Shown here piece after piece: positions 6,978 through 15,999 of a stretch of 37,875 nucleotides of DNA (the first letter of the stretch is position 1; each line of letters opens with the position of its first letter). This stretch comes from Prosthecobacter debontii. GTDB taxonomy: Bacteria > Verrucomicrobiota > Verrucomicrobiia > Verrucomicrobiales > Akkermansiaceae. The position numbers and the translations under genes were made by a program. The notes beneath the pieces are model-generated. The model was not told where the DNA came from, searched no databases, and saw only the letters and a program-made list of their open reading frames with translations. The DNA lies in NCBI GenBank assembly GCA_945885485.1, contig CAMCYT010000002.1, positions 1 through 37,875 on the forward strand, given 5' to 3'.

Positions 6978-7952
6978 ATGTCAGCAGCATCTTCAGTAAT
7001 TATCGGTGGCTCCATTGCCATAGACCACATCAAAACGCCTGTCGCAGAGGGAAAAAACCTTCTCGGTGGCTCCGCTTCTTTCACGGGAATTGCGGCCTCC
7101 TATTTCACCTCGCCGGTGCATCTTATCGGGATCATTGGAAAAGATTTCCCGCAGGAACACCTGGATCTGTTTGCTTCCAAAAACATCTCCACCCACGGCC
7201 TCGAGCGCTCGGATGGCGATACCTTTTCATGGTCCGGCTCCTACCACGAAAACATGAACGATCGCGAGACCCTCTCTGTCGCAATCAATGTTTTGGAAAA
7301 CTGGACCCCGAAAATTCCTTTGGAAATGACCTGCGCCCCGATCGTCGTGCTTGCCAACATGCACCCGATCAACCAGCTCCAGATGATAGAGCAGCTCACC
7401 TGCGCCAAACCCTTTATCGCGGCAGACACCATGGATCTCTGGATCACCATCGCCAACGACGATCTCCATGAAGTCCTCAAAAAAATCAACCTCCTCGTCA
7501 TCAATGAGTCCGAGGCTAGGGATTTCTGCAAAACCTCCAACCTCATCGTTGCCGGTCAAACCCTGCTCGATAAAGGCCCCGCCAACGTCATCATCAAACT
7601 CGGCGAATTCGGTGCCATCCTCTTTTCCAAACATCCCGATGGCTCCCCAGCCACCGAATTCACCCTCCCGGGCACGAAATTCGATCTCTTCCGCTGCGCC
7701 GCCTTCCCACTCAAAGAAGTCGCCGATCCTACAGGCGCAGGCGATTCTTTCCTCGGCGCCCTCGCCGGTCACCTCGCTTCCACAGGAAAAACCGAGTTCT
7801 CCTTCGATGATATCCGCCAAGCCGTGGTCTACGGCTCAGTCGTCGCCTCCTTCACCTGTGAGGCCTTCTCCGCCAACCGCCTAGCCCATATCACCAGGGA
7901 AGACATCGAAAATCGCCTTAAATTGCTCAAAAACCTCACCCATTGGCCGTAG
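6978..7952 (+). CDS. PfkB-family (ribokinase-like) carbohydrate kinase
   Basis: PfkB-family enzymes phosphorylate sugars or nucleosides with ATP in the cytoplasm. The 324-residue protein shows the N-terminal GGSASFTGIAASYFTSPVHL substrate region with a di-Gly, and LLVINESEARDF in the middle. The signature DPTGAGDSFLGALAGHLAS at about residues 251-269 contains the catalytic Asp (GAGD) and the anion hole. The substrate cannot be read from sequence; adenosine-kinase-like and ribokinase-like roles are both possible. The start has no SD and sits after a TTGAANN heptad array shared with purU. The C-terminal codons (TTGGCCGTAG) run into repeat copy E, which lacks its left hairpin. Confidence 0.87.
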   Translation: MSAASSVIIGGSIAIDHIKTPVAEGKNLLGGSASFTGIAASYFTSPVHLIGIIGKDFPQEHLDLFASKNISTHGLERSDGDTFSWSGSYHENMNDRETLSVAINVLENWTPKIPLEMTCAPIVVLANMHPINQLQMIEQLTCAKPFIAADTMDLWITIANDDLHEVLKKINLLVINESEARDFCKTSNLIVAGQTLLDKGPANVIIKLGEFGAILFSKHPDGSPATEFTLPGTKFDLFRCAAFPLKEVADPTGAGDSFLGALAGHLASTGKTEFSFDDIRQAVVYGSVVASFTCEAFSANRLAHITREDIENRLKLLKNLTHWP

Positions 7953-8070
7953 ATTTGAAAAGGTTGGCGTTGGAGAAGGTTACGTGTCTGTTAGATGAAA
8001 CGCACGTTGATATTATTAATTTGGGTCGCCGGCTGCCCCGACATATCGGGGTGTACGCGGCGACCCTACC
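7947..8070 (+). repeat. Family 1 composite repeat, copy E (left hairpin lost)
   Basis: The copy begins at the internal CCGTAGATTTGAAAAGGTTGG segment, overlapping the PfkB stop codon. It keeps the spacer (CACGTTGATATTATTAATTTGGG) and a right hairpin with the nested CCCCGACATATCGGGG palindrome, ending GCGACCCTACC. The terminal CTACC supplies the TAG stop of RAYT1 on the minus strand. Confidence 0.82.
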
Positions 8071-8518
8071 TTTTGTAGATGTATTTCCAATCATCGCGAT
8101 TTTCTATCAGTCCGGCGCGGACGGGGTTGTTGCGGATGTATTCTCCTTTCTGAAATCCGGATTCCCAGGTGCGGATTCGGTGGTCGAAAAATCCGCGTTC
8201 CCATTGGATGTGATGGTTGAATGAGATCCATGATTTAAAATCCCGGATGACTTGTTTCATGGGTTTGGATCCGGGGAATGAGAACAGGCCATGCAGATGA
8301 TCGGGCATGGCGAGAATCAGGCGGATGTGAATTTCTCCACTGGATTCGCGAAGCGACAAGGTTTCGAGAATGGATTTCCAAACGGGATCGTTGGTGAGCT
8401 GAGTGGTTCCACGCTCCGCGCAGCCGATGGTGATGAAGAAGACCTCGCCTTCCGGATTCGGTGTGACGTGCGCAGGGATCTCATGAGGAAGATACTTTCT
8501 TCCGATGGGTTTGTTCAT
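8066..8518 (-). CDS. REP-associated tyrosine transposase RAYT1 (IS200/IS605-like Y1 fold)
   Basis: RAYTs are single-copy relatives of IS200/IS605 transposases. They cut single-stranded REP hairpins through a catalytic tyrosine and are thought to spread REP/BIME repeats. The 150-residue protein has RKYLPHEIPAH at the N-terminus, FFITIGCAERG, the HxH metal motif in LILAMPDHLHGLFSFPG, and GEYIRNNPVRAGLI near the end, where the nucleophile Tyr is expected. It lies between family 1 repeats E and F and takes its TAG stop from copy E. This is the pattern expected for a RAYT with its cognate repeats. No SD precedes the ATG; the leader is C-rich. Confidence 0.92.
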   Translation of the reverse strand: MNKPIGRKYLPHEIPAHVTPNPEGEVFFITIGCAERGTTQLTNDPVWKSILETLSLRESSGEIHIRLILAMPDHLHGLFSFPGSKPMKQVIRDFKSWISFNHHIQWERGFFDHRIRTWESGFQKGEYIRNNPVRAGLIENRDDWKYIYKR

Positions 8519-8532
8519 AGGGGGGGATGGTA

Positions 8533-8661
8533 GGTAGGGTCAACACGCCGTTGTTGACCGTGATTCTTAGATGGTTGGCGTTGGGGGAGATTATATGTCC
8601 GTTAGAAAAATCAGGCGTTGTTATTATTGAATTGGGTCGCGGGCGGCGCCGCGACCCTACC
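8533..8661 (+). repeat. Family 1 composite repeat, copy F
   Basis: The copy is complete, from GGTAGGGTCAACACG to GCGACCCTACC. The left hairpin has the variant loop CGCCGTTGTTGACC, which is shared only with copy G. It lies 15 bp upstream of RAYT1. Confidence 0.88.
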
Positions 8662-8671
8662 TTATCAAAAA

Positions 8672-8819
8672 GGTAGGGTCAACACGCCGTTGTTGACCGT
8701 GATTATGAAAGGGGTGCGTTGAGCAAGGTTACGTGTCTGTTAGATAAAACGCGCGTTAAGAATTCTGATTTGGGTCGCCGGCGGCCCCGACATATCGGGG
8801 TGTAGGCGGCGACCCTACC
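8672..8819 (+). repeat. Family 1 composite repeat, copy G
   Basis: The copy is complete and begins 10 bp after copy F in the same orientation. It has the same GTTGTTGACCGTGATT left variant, but its right hairpin holds the nested CCCCGACATATCGGGG palindrome. F and G together look like a tandem duplication that has since diverged. It ends 2 bp before the stop of the next gene. Confidence 0.88.
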
Positions 8820-8821
8820 TA

Positions 8822-9973
8822 TTACTTGCCTTCTGGAATCGAATGATAGATCTCCTCAAGCGCCATCACTGTATACGCTGTCACCAGCACGGGGTTGGAT
8901 TCCATCCAGCGGCCGTTGTCGTTGATCCATGAGCCGTTTTCGCGTTGGGAGGAGAGGAGTTTGCTGGCGAGGTCTTTGCGCCAGTCGGCTTCTTTGCCAT
9001 TTTCGAGTTTGAGTTTATCGATGCCGGCGGCGTTGAGGGCTTTGGCCATGGCTTGGTAGTAATAGTAGAGGCCTTCGGCACCCATGTTAGGGTTCTCGTT
9101 TACTGTATAATTTTTACCGAGCCATTCTTTCACAGCGACGACGCGAGGGTCGTTGGCTTCGACTTTGGCATAAACGAGCGAGAGTAAACCTGCGTAGGAG
9201 ATGGAGCCGTAAGAACGTAGAGCGACTTTACCATCGGCGGTGACGTCTTCACCGGCTTTCGAGCTACCTGGGGTATAGACGAAGCCACCTTTGTTTTTAG
9301 CATCGTCTGATGCCCATTTTTGGTCGTTGGTGGCGGTGAGATTTTGGCTGCGGGAGAGGAAGGTCAGGGCAGCATCCCAGTTGAGTTTGGGTTCATCGGC
9401 GTAGTTGCCGTCCTCGATGATTTTATCGGTGAGAGAAATGGCTTCGATGGCGAGGTAGGTGTTGGACATATCCGTGTGATCGTCCTTGGATCCGTAACCG
9501 ATACCTCCATCGTTTTGATTATCGGTTTTACCTTTTTCACCGATGTCCCACTGGCTGCCAATGAGTTTACGGCGGGCTTTGACGATGGCGGCTTCGAATT
9601 CTTTACGTCCCGCAGAGGAGAGTGCGGTGACGGAGGTGGCGGTGTTGTAGACAGCAAGGCCGCGGTTGTAGATACCTCCGTCTTCTTTTTGTTGCTCAAG
9701 TATCCAGTCGAAACCTTTCTTGAGGTGATCGGGAAGAGGTTTGTCTGGGGCGAGCTCAAGGTTGGGATCGCGGACGCCCGCAGTGAGAGCAAGAGCGGTG
9801 AAAGCAGGGATGCCGCCGTCGTCCCAAAAACCTTTTTCTTTCTGTTGCTCAGCGAGCCAAGCATTGCCGCGCGCAATCGATTGCCGGACTTCGTTTTTGA
9901 TCGAAAGATACTCTTTGTTCTCGGCATGGGAAATACCAGCGGTGAGAGTCAGTGCTAGAAGGATGTTTTTCAT
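8822..9973 (-). CDS. Secreted squalene-cyclase/prenyltransferase-fold (alpha/alpha-toroid) protein
   Basis: The protein contains repeated helical units of the prenyltransferase and squalene-oxidase repeat type. Examples are GNAWLAEQQKEKGFWDDGG, FDWILEQQKEDGGIYN, YLAIEAISLTD, SQNLTATNDQKWAS and LLSSQRENGSWIND. These build an alpha-alpha toroid. The true cyclase DXDD acid motif is not evident, so enzymatic terpene cyclisation is doubtful. I start at the ATG at 9973 (383 residues), because it begins a Sec signal peptide, MKNILLALTLTAGISHA. The longer ORF to 10054 adds 27 residues of charged sequence before it. The protein is probably periplasmic. Such proteins are frequent in Verrucomicrobiota and Planctomycetota, with unknown function. 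There is no operon partner; repeats border both sides. Confidence 0.75.
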   Translation of the reverse strand: MKNILLALTLTAGISHAENKEYLSIKNEVRQSIARGNAWLAEQQKEKGFWDDGGIPAFTALALTAGVRDPNLELAPDKPLPDHLKKGFDWILEQQKEDGGIYNRGLAVYNTATSVTALSSAGRKEFEAAIVKARRKLIGSQWDIGEKGKTDNQNDGGIGYGSKDDHTDMSNTYLAIEAISLTDKIIEDGNYADEPKLNWDAALTFLSRSQNLTATNDQKWASDDAKNKGGFVYTPGSSKAGEDVTADGKVALRSYGSISYAGLLSLVYAKVEANDPRVVAVKEWLGKNYTVNENPNMGAEGLYYYYQAMAKALNAAGIDKLKLENGKEADWRKDLASKLLSSQRENGSWINDNGRWMESNPVLVTAYTVMALEEIYHSIPEGK

Positions 9974-10170
9974 GGGAACAAGGGGTTGTTTAGTTTGCGC
10001 GATTAAGTTATCGCAAATATGAGTAGAAATCTTATTTTTCTTTGATGTGAGCAAGAATAAGCGTTGGATTTGTTTCTGAAACTCTAAATTTCAGGCAGGG
10101 AGCGGGGATTTGGGTGGTTTTTGATCATGGCAACAAAAGCGATGGGCAATTTTTGACCATTTATAGAAGA

Positions 10171-10312
10171 GTAGGGTCAAACGCGGTAGGGTCAACACGC
10201 CGTGTTGACCGTAGAATAGAAAAGGGTGGGCGTTGAAGGAGGTCTCACGCCCGTTAGATCGATAGCGCGTGGATATTTTGAAATCGGTCGCCAGCGGCGT
10301 GGCGACCCTACC
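10171..10312 (+). repeat. Family 1 composite repeat, copy H (with extra partial left foot)
   Basis: A short partial foot (GTAGGGTCAAACGC) at 10171-10184 precedes a complete copy starting GGTAGGGTCAACACG at 10185 and ending GGCGACCCTACC. It ends 1 bp before the stop of the TIM-barrel gene. The 200-bp stretch between this and the squalene-cyclase-like gene holds nothing else that I can name. Confidence 0.86.
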
Positions 10313-10313
10313 T

Positions 10314-11315
10314 TTACAAAATCCCGCGCGCTTTTAGGTTGTTCAACCTATGCGCAACATCGACCAATCCATCGACGATCACTTGGGTGTAAGTGCGGCC
10401 GTCGGTGGTGTCGACTCCGTGGCCGGGTACTAGATCGCGGAGGGGTTGGAGGGCGGGGTCGTCATGGCGGAAGACCTCGACGAATACGGTTTCGAGTTTC
10501 CCAGTTTTGGCAGCCGCCAAGAGGGTTGCGCCGACCCAGCCATCGTCCGTGCTGAGGCAGCCGCGGGTGGTTTTGGCGGAGGCATGGAAAATACCCATGT
10601 GATTGGCGGCGGCGAGTTCGCCGATGAGGCGTTGGTTTTCCTCGATGGAGAGGCCGGAGTCGCCCATGTGCGCGGAGTCGATGAGAAGTTTGAAATAATC
10701 GCGGCCGAGTTCTTTGTTGATCGCTTTGATGAAAGCCCATGCACGAGAGATGTTAGTAAAGGTTTTGAATTCACCGGGGCAGAGGAACTCGATGTGCCAT
10801 GAAGTGATGGCGGAATCTAACAAGCCGGATTCTTTCGCGGCGCGGATGTGAAGTTTGACGTTTTGAGCGATGGCTGTATCGAGATCCATATCCACCGGGC
10901 CGTTCATCCATTCCTCGATGGAGGTGGAAGCCACGGAGGCCGCGCCGTAGGTTTGGGCGGCACGGAGTGAGCCGATTAGTTGGGAAATGACCGCGTCTTC
11001 ATCGGCGGGATTCATCGGGTTTGCACCACCGACCATCATGATCAAATGGACATCGAGCTTGAGTGCTTTGAGGCCGGCCATCATTTCTGCGATTTCGGAA
11101 TCGTTGGTGCCTGGGAAAAGGGAGATCTGGACGCAGGAAGGTCGGACCGGTGAAACCGCACAAATGCGATCCATTTCCGCGACGATAGAAATCCGTCCGT
11201 CTTTTTCACGAACGAAGTTCCCGTCCGCATCCGGCACGAGGGCATCGATGAAACCAAGATGAGTGGGGACAACGCCGAGCGCGATATTTGGCTTTAGGTT
11301 GAATGTTTCAGGCAT
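10314..11315 (-). CDS. Xylose-isomerase-like TIM barrel protein (sugar phosphate isomerase/epimerase family)
   Basis: The 333-residue protein resembles the AP-endonuclease-2/xylose-isomerase-like TIM barrel superfamily, which includes sugar isomerases, epimerases and inosose dehydratases with a metal site. Supporting segments are ALGVVPTHLGFIDALVPDA at the first strand, LIMMVGGANPMNP, SWHIEFLCPGEFKTFTNI with a candidate metal Glu, LLIDSAHMGDSG with Asp and His, and a late VFVEVFRHDDPALQ with a second candidate Glu. There is no signal peptide, so it is cytoplasmic. The substrate is unknown. It stands alone between repeat H and a 119-bp gap before the RND pump gene. The leader ends CTCATG with no SD. 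Confidence 0.75.
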   Translation of the reverse strand: MPETFNLKPNIALGVVPTHLGFIDALVPDADGNFVREKDGRISIVAEMDRICAVSPVRPSCVQISLFPGTNDSEIAEMMAGLKALKLDVHLIMMVGGANPMNPADEDAVISQLIGSLRAAQTYGAASVASTSIEEWMNGPVDMDLDTAIAQNVKLHIRAAKESGLLDSAITSWHIEFLCPGEFKTFTNISRAWAFIKAINKELGRDYFKLLIDSAHMGDSGLSIEENQRLIGELAAANHMGIFHASAKTTRGCLSTDDGWVGATLLAAAKTGKLETVFVEVFRHDDPALQPLRDLVPGHGVDTTDGRTYTQVIVDGLVDVAHRLNNLKARGIL

Positions 11316-11434
11316 GAGGAGATTTTGTGGAGGATGACGGGCGAGTCAAGGGCGCGTCTTGTGTGAAGAATGAAAAGTGTGTGAGATCTAGCTCATCAGT
11401 CTAAACCGTCTCCCAATAATCTATGCGGCCATGT

Positions 11435-14400
11435 TTATGGTCTGGGATTTGGTGGAACCGTCTTGCGATCCGCGAAACGCTGGACGAAGACATAGCAAAC
11501 CGGAATCAGGAACAGCCCGATGAGTGTGGAGATAGTCATTCCAAAAACTACGCCGGTGCCCATGGTGCTGCGGGAGGCGGCGCCGGAACCTGAGGCGAGC
11601 ATAAGGGGGACGCAGCCGAGGATAAAGGCAAAGGAGGTCATCAGGATGGGACGCAGGCGGAGTTTGGCACCGATGAGCGCGGCTTCCAACGTGGGCATGC
11701 CTTCATCCCGTTTCATCTTGGCGAACTCGATGATCAGGATGGCATTTTTAGCGGCCAGACCGATGAGCATGACCAGACCCACCTGGGCATACACGTTCAT
11801 CTCGAAGTTCCGCAGGAGGAGACCCACCATCGTCCCTAGGATCACGGTGGGGACGGATAGCAGGACGGCGAACGGCAGAGTCCAGCTTTCGTATTGAGCC
11901 GCAAGCAGGAGGAAAACAAAAATGATGGCCATGCCGAAGATGATGCCAGCCTGTCCTTCGGATTTCTTTTCCTGGAGAGTCAGACCCGACCATTCGTAGC
12001 CGACGTTGGGGGGCATTTCGGCCATGACTTCCTCCATCGCTTTGATCGCTTGGGCGGAGCTGTAGCCCGGTGCGGGCGAGCCCATCATCTCTGCGGAGAG
12101 GAAAAGGTTGAAGCGCGTGACAAAGTTGGGACCCGACATTTTCGAGACATTCACGAGGGTGTTCAGCGGAACCATGCCGCCTTCGTTGTTGCGCACATAG
12201 AATTTCCCGATGTCGTCCGGTGAGTTGGTGAATTGAGGTTCGGCCTGAAGGAAGACTTTGTAAACCCTGCCGAATTTCACGAAATCGTTCACGTAGAGTC
12301 CGCTCAAGTAGGCTTGCAAGGTCTGAAAAACACTGTCCACCGGTACCCCGAGCGTGCGGGCTTTTTCGCGATCGAGTTCCACTTTTACCTGAGGGGTGGA
12401 TGGCTGGAAAGTCGTGGTCACACGCCCTATCTCCGGGCGTTTGGAGGCTTCGGCGATCACCTGTTTCACATAGGTGGAGAGTTGCTCGACACTGCCGCCA
12501 GACTTATCCTGCAACTGCATGGTGAAACCCGACACGCTGCCATAACCGGGAAGGGCGGGCGGGCCGAAGGCAAATACCCGCGCGCCGGGGATGGCGTAGA
12601 ATTTCCTATTCCACTCCGCGACAAGGGCCTTGGCATGGAGTTTCGGATCCTTGCGCTCATCCCAGTCATCCAGACCCACAAACATCATCGCCGAGTTGGA
12701 GAAAGTCTGCGAGTTGAGGATGTTCATCCCAGAGATGGCAAGAGCAGAGCGCACGCCCTCGGTGTTGCCTACGATGTGCTCCACCTGTTTCAGGATCGCA
12801 TCGGAGCGCTGTAATGAAGCGCCCTGAGGAAGCTCGACCGCGACGAAAAGGTATCCTTTGTCTTCATCGGGAATAAACCCGCCGGGAACGAATTTTCCTA
12901 ACAGATAAATGCCGCCGCAGACGACCACCAGCATTAACATCGACCGCGCCGCTTTACGCGTAAGGCTACCAACAATTTTGCCATATCCTTCCGTGATCCA
13001 ATCGAAGAATTGATTGAATTTTTTGAAGAACCAAGCGATCGGTCCGCGACCCGGCTTGGGAGCGCGCAGGAGCATGGCGGAAAGGGCGGGGCTGAGTGTG
13101 AGTGCGTTGATCGCTGAGAAAATCACGGAAATGGCGATGGTCAGTGCGAATTGCTGATAGAGAGCGCCGGTGACGCCGCCCATGAATGCAACAGGGACGA
13201 AGACCGCACAAAGAATCAGGGCGATGGCCACCACCGGCCCGGAGACTTCTTTCATCGCTTGTCGCGTCGCATCGATAGGGGACTTGCCGTGCTCGATGTG
13301 ATGTTGCACGGCCTCGACCACCACGATGGCATCATCAACCACAATCCCGATGGCTAACACCAGCCCGAACATCGTGAGGGTATTCACGCTGAAACCCAAC
13401 ATCGGAAATATGATGAAAACACCTAACAAGGAAACCGGCACCGTGAGCATAGGGATGATGGTAGCGCGGAAACTTTGAAGAAAGATGAAAACGACCACCA
13501 ATACCAGGATGATGGCTTCGAATAAAGTGTGCACGATGGACTCCATCGATGCCTTGATAGGAAGAGTGGAATCCAGCGTGATGCTGTATTCCATATCCGG
13601 TAGAAAACGCGATGAGGCCTCTTCAAGGATAGCCTTCACCTTGTCCGCCGTTTGGATCGCATTCGCTCCCGGTGCCAAATAAACCCCGAGCGCGCCGGCC
13701 GGTGCTTTATCGAGGCGCGCACGCAGTGCGTAGGTCTGAGCACCAAGATCGACACGTCCGATGTCCTTGATCTTCACCTGCTGGCCACCTGGGTTACTTC
13801 TAACAATAATTTCCTCGAACTCTGCCGGCTCACGCAGGAGTCCCTGGGCGCGAATCGTGAATTGGCTTTCCTGACCCGGTGGCGCTGGCTCCGCACCGAT
13901 GCTGCCGGCGGGCGATTGGGCGTTCTGCTCCTTGATCGCATTGGCCACATCTTGCGGTGTTACGCCGAGCGATGCGAGTTTATCGGGATCCAGCCACACG
14001 CGCATGGAATAATCCTGAGCGGTGAAATTTTTCACATCGCCCACTCCGCGAACCCGTTTGATTTGATCGACCAGGTTGATATCCGCATAGTTACCTAGAA
14101 ACACTCCGTCATAGGTGTTGTTTGGTGATGATAATCCAATCGCCATCAAAATATCCGGAGACGAGCGATTCACCACTACGCCCTCACGCTTCACCGCATC
14201 CGGCAGTTGCGCTTGCGCTTGGCCAACCCGGTTTTGCGCATTCACCTGCATGATGTCCACATCTGTTCCGACATCGAAAGTGATGTTGAGCGTCATCTTG
14301 CCATCATTGCCGTTGATGGACTGCCTGTAGAGCAGTTTGTCCACGCCGTTGACCTTGGACTCGATCGGAGTAGCAACCGATTCCATGACCGCTTCTGCCG

Positions 14401-14557
14401 CTGCACCACGGTAACTGGTGGTCGCCTGGATGAGCGTAGGGCTGACGTTTGGATATTCCGAAATAGGCAGGCGTGAGAGTGAGATAAGCCCGACGATGCA
14501 GGTCAGGATCGAAATGACCATTGCCACGATAGGCCTGCGGATGAAAAATTCAGCCAT
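11435..14557 (-). CDS. RND-family multidrug efflux permease (HAE1, AcrB/MexB-like)
   Basis: This is the proton-driven inner-membrane pump of a tripartite efflux complex. The 1040-residue length is typical. The N-terminus MAEFFIRRPIVAMVISIL is the usual HAE1 start. TM4 shows LAIGIVVDDAIVVVEAV with the two proton-relay Asp residues. TM10 shows GLAAKNAILIIEFAK with the conserved Lys. Two large periplasmic loops separate 12 predicted membrane helices. The family suggests lipophilic drugs, bile acids or solvents as substrates. It lies 6 nt after the adaptor gene in one transcription unit, and the outer-membrane factor gene diverges upstream of that pair. Confidence 0.96.
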   Translation of the reverse strand: MAEFFIRRPIVAMVISILTCIVGLISLSRLPISEYPNVSPTLIQATTSYRGAAAEAVMESVATPIESKVNGVDKLLYRQSINGNDGKMTLNITFDVGTDVDIMQVNAQNRVGQAQAQLPDAVKREGVVVNRSSPDILMAIGLSSPNNTYDGVFLGNYADINLVDQIKRVRGVGDVKNFTAQDYSMRVWLDPDKLASLGVTPQDVANAIKEQNAQSPAGSIGAEPAPPGQESQFTIRAQGLLREPAEFEEIIVRSNPGGQQVKIKDIGRVDLGAQTYALRARLDKAPAGALGVYLAPGANAIQTADKVKAILEEASSRFLPDMEYSITLDSTLPIKASMESIVHTLFEAIILVLVVVFIFLQSFRATIIPMLTVPVSLLGVFIIFPMLGFSVNTLTMFGLVLAIGIVVDDAIVVVEAVQHHIEHGKSPIDATRQAMKEVSGPVVAIALILCAVFVPVAFMGGVTGALYQQFALTIAISVIFSAINALTLSPALSAMLLRAPKPGRGPIAWFFKKFNQFFDWITEGYGKIVGSLTRKAARSMLMLVVVCGGIYLLGKFVPGGFIPDEDKGYLFVAVELPQGASLQRSDAILKQVEHIVGNTEGVRSALAISGMNILNSQTFSNSAMMFVGLDDWDERKDPKLHAKALVAEWNRKFYAIPGARVFAFGPPALPGYGSVSGFTMQLQDKSGGSVEQLSTYVKQVIAEASKRPEIGRVTTTFQPSTPQVKVELDREKARTLGVPVDSVFQTLQAYLSGLYVNDFVKFGRVYKVFLQAEPQFTNSPDDIGKFYVRNNEGGMVPLNTLVNVSKMSGPNFVTRFNLFLSAEMMGSPAPGYSSAQAIKAMEEVMAEMPPNVGYEWSGLTLQEKKSEGQAGIIFGMAIIFVFLLLAAQYESWTLPFAVLLSVPTVILGTMVGLLLRNFEMNVYAQVGLVMLIGLAAKNAILIIEFAKMKRDEGMPTLEAALIGAKLRLRPILMTSFAFILGCVPLMLASGSGAASRSTMGTGVVFGMTISTLIGLFLIPVCYVFVQRFADRKTVPPNPRP

Positions 14558-14563
14558 GATCGT

Positions 14564-15766
14564 TTAATGTTTTTGTGGTTGAATTTCTTTTTCCGCCTTT
14601 GCTTTGATTGCCGCGAATTGTTCGGCGGTCAAGGCGGTGACAGGCTCTCCCTCGCGGGCTTTCTGAATCCCTTCAAGGATGATGCGTTCTCCTGGCACCA
14701 AGCCATCGGAGATAATGAAGTCCGATCCAATTTGTTCCGTTACGGTGATGGGTCGTTGTTGTGTTAGGTTCTCTTTGGAGACGATCCATACAAAAGTCTT
14801 GCCTTGGATTTCAAGAACCGCCCGCTGGGGAATCACCACGCAGTCCTTGCGGGTTCCTAGATCGACTCTGGCGCGAGCGAACATACCAGGGCGTAGGAGT
14901 TTTTCGCGGTTCGGAAACTCTGCCCTCACCCGTAGCGTGCCGGTCTTCACATCCACGGCGCGATCGATGAAGACGAAGCTACCTTGATCTGTGTGATCTT
15001 TCCCGTTAGAGAGAATCAAATGCACAGGTAATGAAGCCACATTCTTGCCAATGACTCGGCTGCGCTGCTCCGCCTTGATGTATTCCACTTCACTAACGTT
15101 ACAATAGAACCAGATCGGATCGAGCGTGGACATCGTGGCCAACAAGGTAGGTTGGCCTTTGCCGACGAGTTCGCCGATGGATACTTGTTTAGCACCTATG
15201 AGGCCGGTGATGGGCGCCTTTACTTCGCAGTAACCGAGGTCCAGTTGGGCGGACTCGACTTTTGCTTTCGCGGATTCCACATTGGCCATGCCGACTTCAA
15301 CGGAGGCCTCCGCATTATCGAGATCCTGTTTCGGAATGGCGCGCTTGGCATAAAGATCCGTGTAGCGCTCAACGTCCTTCTGATATTTGTTGAGTGCGGC
15401 AGTTGCCTCAGAGAGCACACCATTGGCTGCAGCCAGTTTTTCGACGTAAGGTTTGCGATCCAGTTTGAAAAGCACATCGCCTTGCTTGACTTCCACGCCT
15501 TCGGTAAAAAGCATATCCTCCACAAACCCCTCAACCCGCGCACGCACTTCGACATTTTGAGGCGAGTCCAACTGGCCGATGAGCGAGGCGTGAAGTGGAA
15601 CATCCTTGGTGGTGATCTTCATCACCTGCACGACCGGTGGAGGTATTACTTGAGTCTCGGATTTCTTGCAAGAAACGAGTGCAAATATCAACGTCAAGCT
15701 GCCAACCCATAGACCATTTCCGACCTGCTCACGGAAATACGATAAAGATAGTAAGTGGGTCTTCAC
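14564..15766 (-). CDS. RND efflux periplasmic adaptor lipoprotein (membrane fusion protein, AcrA-like)
   Basis: The adaptor links the RND pump to the outer-membrane factor. It shows VRARVEGFVEDMLFTEGVEVKQGD (lipoyl domain), a long coiled hairpin rich in Ala, Lys and Glu, then LDLGYCEVKAPITGLIGAKQV (second half lipoyl) and LRPGMFARARVDLG (beta barrel). The track ORF runs to 15943, but it overlaps the divergent gene and places the signal 90 residues in. The GTG at 15766 gives 400 residues with a lipobox (LIFALVSC) about 33 residues in, so it is probably a lipoprotein. ATG 15811 is an alternative. The start is therefore uncertain while the family is not. Confidence 0.9.
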   Translation of the reverse strand: MKTHLLSLSYFREQVGNGLWVGSLTLIFALVSCKKSETQVIPPPVVQVMKITTKDVPLHASLIGQLDSPQNVEVRARVEGFVEDMLFTEGVEVKQGDVLFKLDRKPYVEKLAAANGVLSEATAALNKYQKDVERYTDLYAKRAIPKQDLDNAEASVEVGMANVESAKAKVESAQLDLGYCEVKAPITGLIGAKQVSIGELVGKGQPTLLATMSTLDPIWFYCNVSEVEYIKAEQRSRVIGKNVASLPVHLILSNGKDHTDQGSFVFIDRAVDVKTGTLRVRAEFPNREKLLRPGMFARARVDLGTRKDCVVIPQRAVLEIQGKTFVWIVSKENLTQQRPITVTEQIGSDFIISDGLVPGERIILEGIQKAREGEPVTALTAEQFAAIKAKAEKEIQPQKH

Positions 15767-15999
15767 AGGGGTAATGGGTGATATTGGAGTTGCTAATGCG
15801 TAGGAAACCATCGCTTGTCTGTCAATCAACACCGTCAAATTGAAGTGAATTTGGTTCATCAGCGCAATGGTCTGTGGAGCTTGTTTTAAAAAAAATCGTT
15901 CTCGCCCTGAGTGGGGAAATATTGATAACCAAGAGTATTGCACTGCGAGATTTACTTCATCCCGAAGCCACTCTTTCCTATCTTCACCGATTTCTTCTC

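Noticed and set aside
7227-7820. 197-codon minus-strand ORF inside the PfkB gene
   Set aside because: It is antisense to a clear PfkB kinase, is rich in Gly, Glu, Asp and Phe as expected for a shadow frame, and has no domain.
3066-8819. Regularly spaced hairpin repeats considered as a CRISPR array
   Set aside because: Copies are 125-150 bp, are separated by genes, occur in both orientations and lack short unique spacers or cas genes.
15767-15943. Long N-terminus of the efflux adaptor ORF
   Set aside because: It overlaps the upstream part of the divergent gene and puts the lipobox 90 residues from the start; a GTG at 15766 gives a normal lipoprotein signal.
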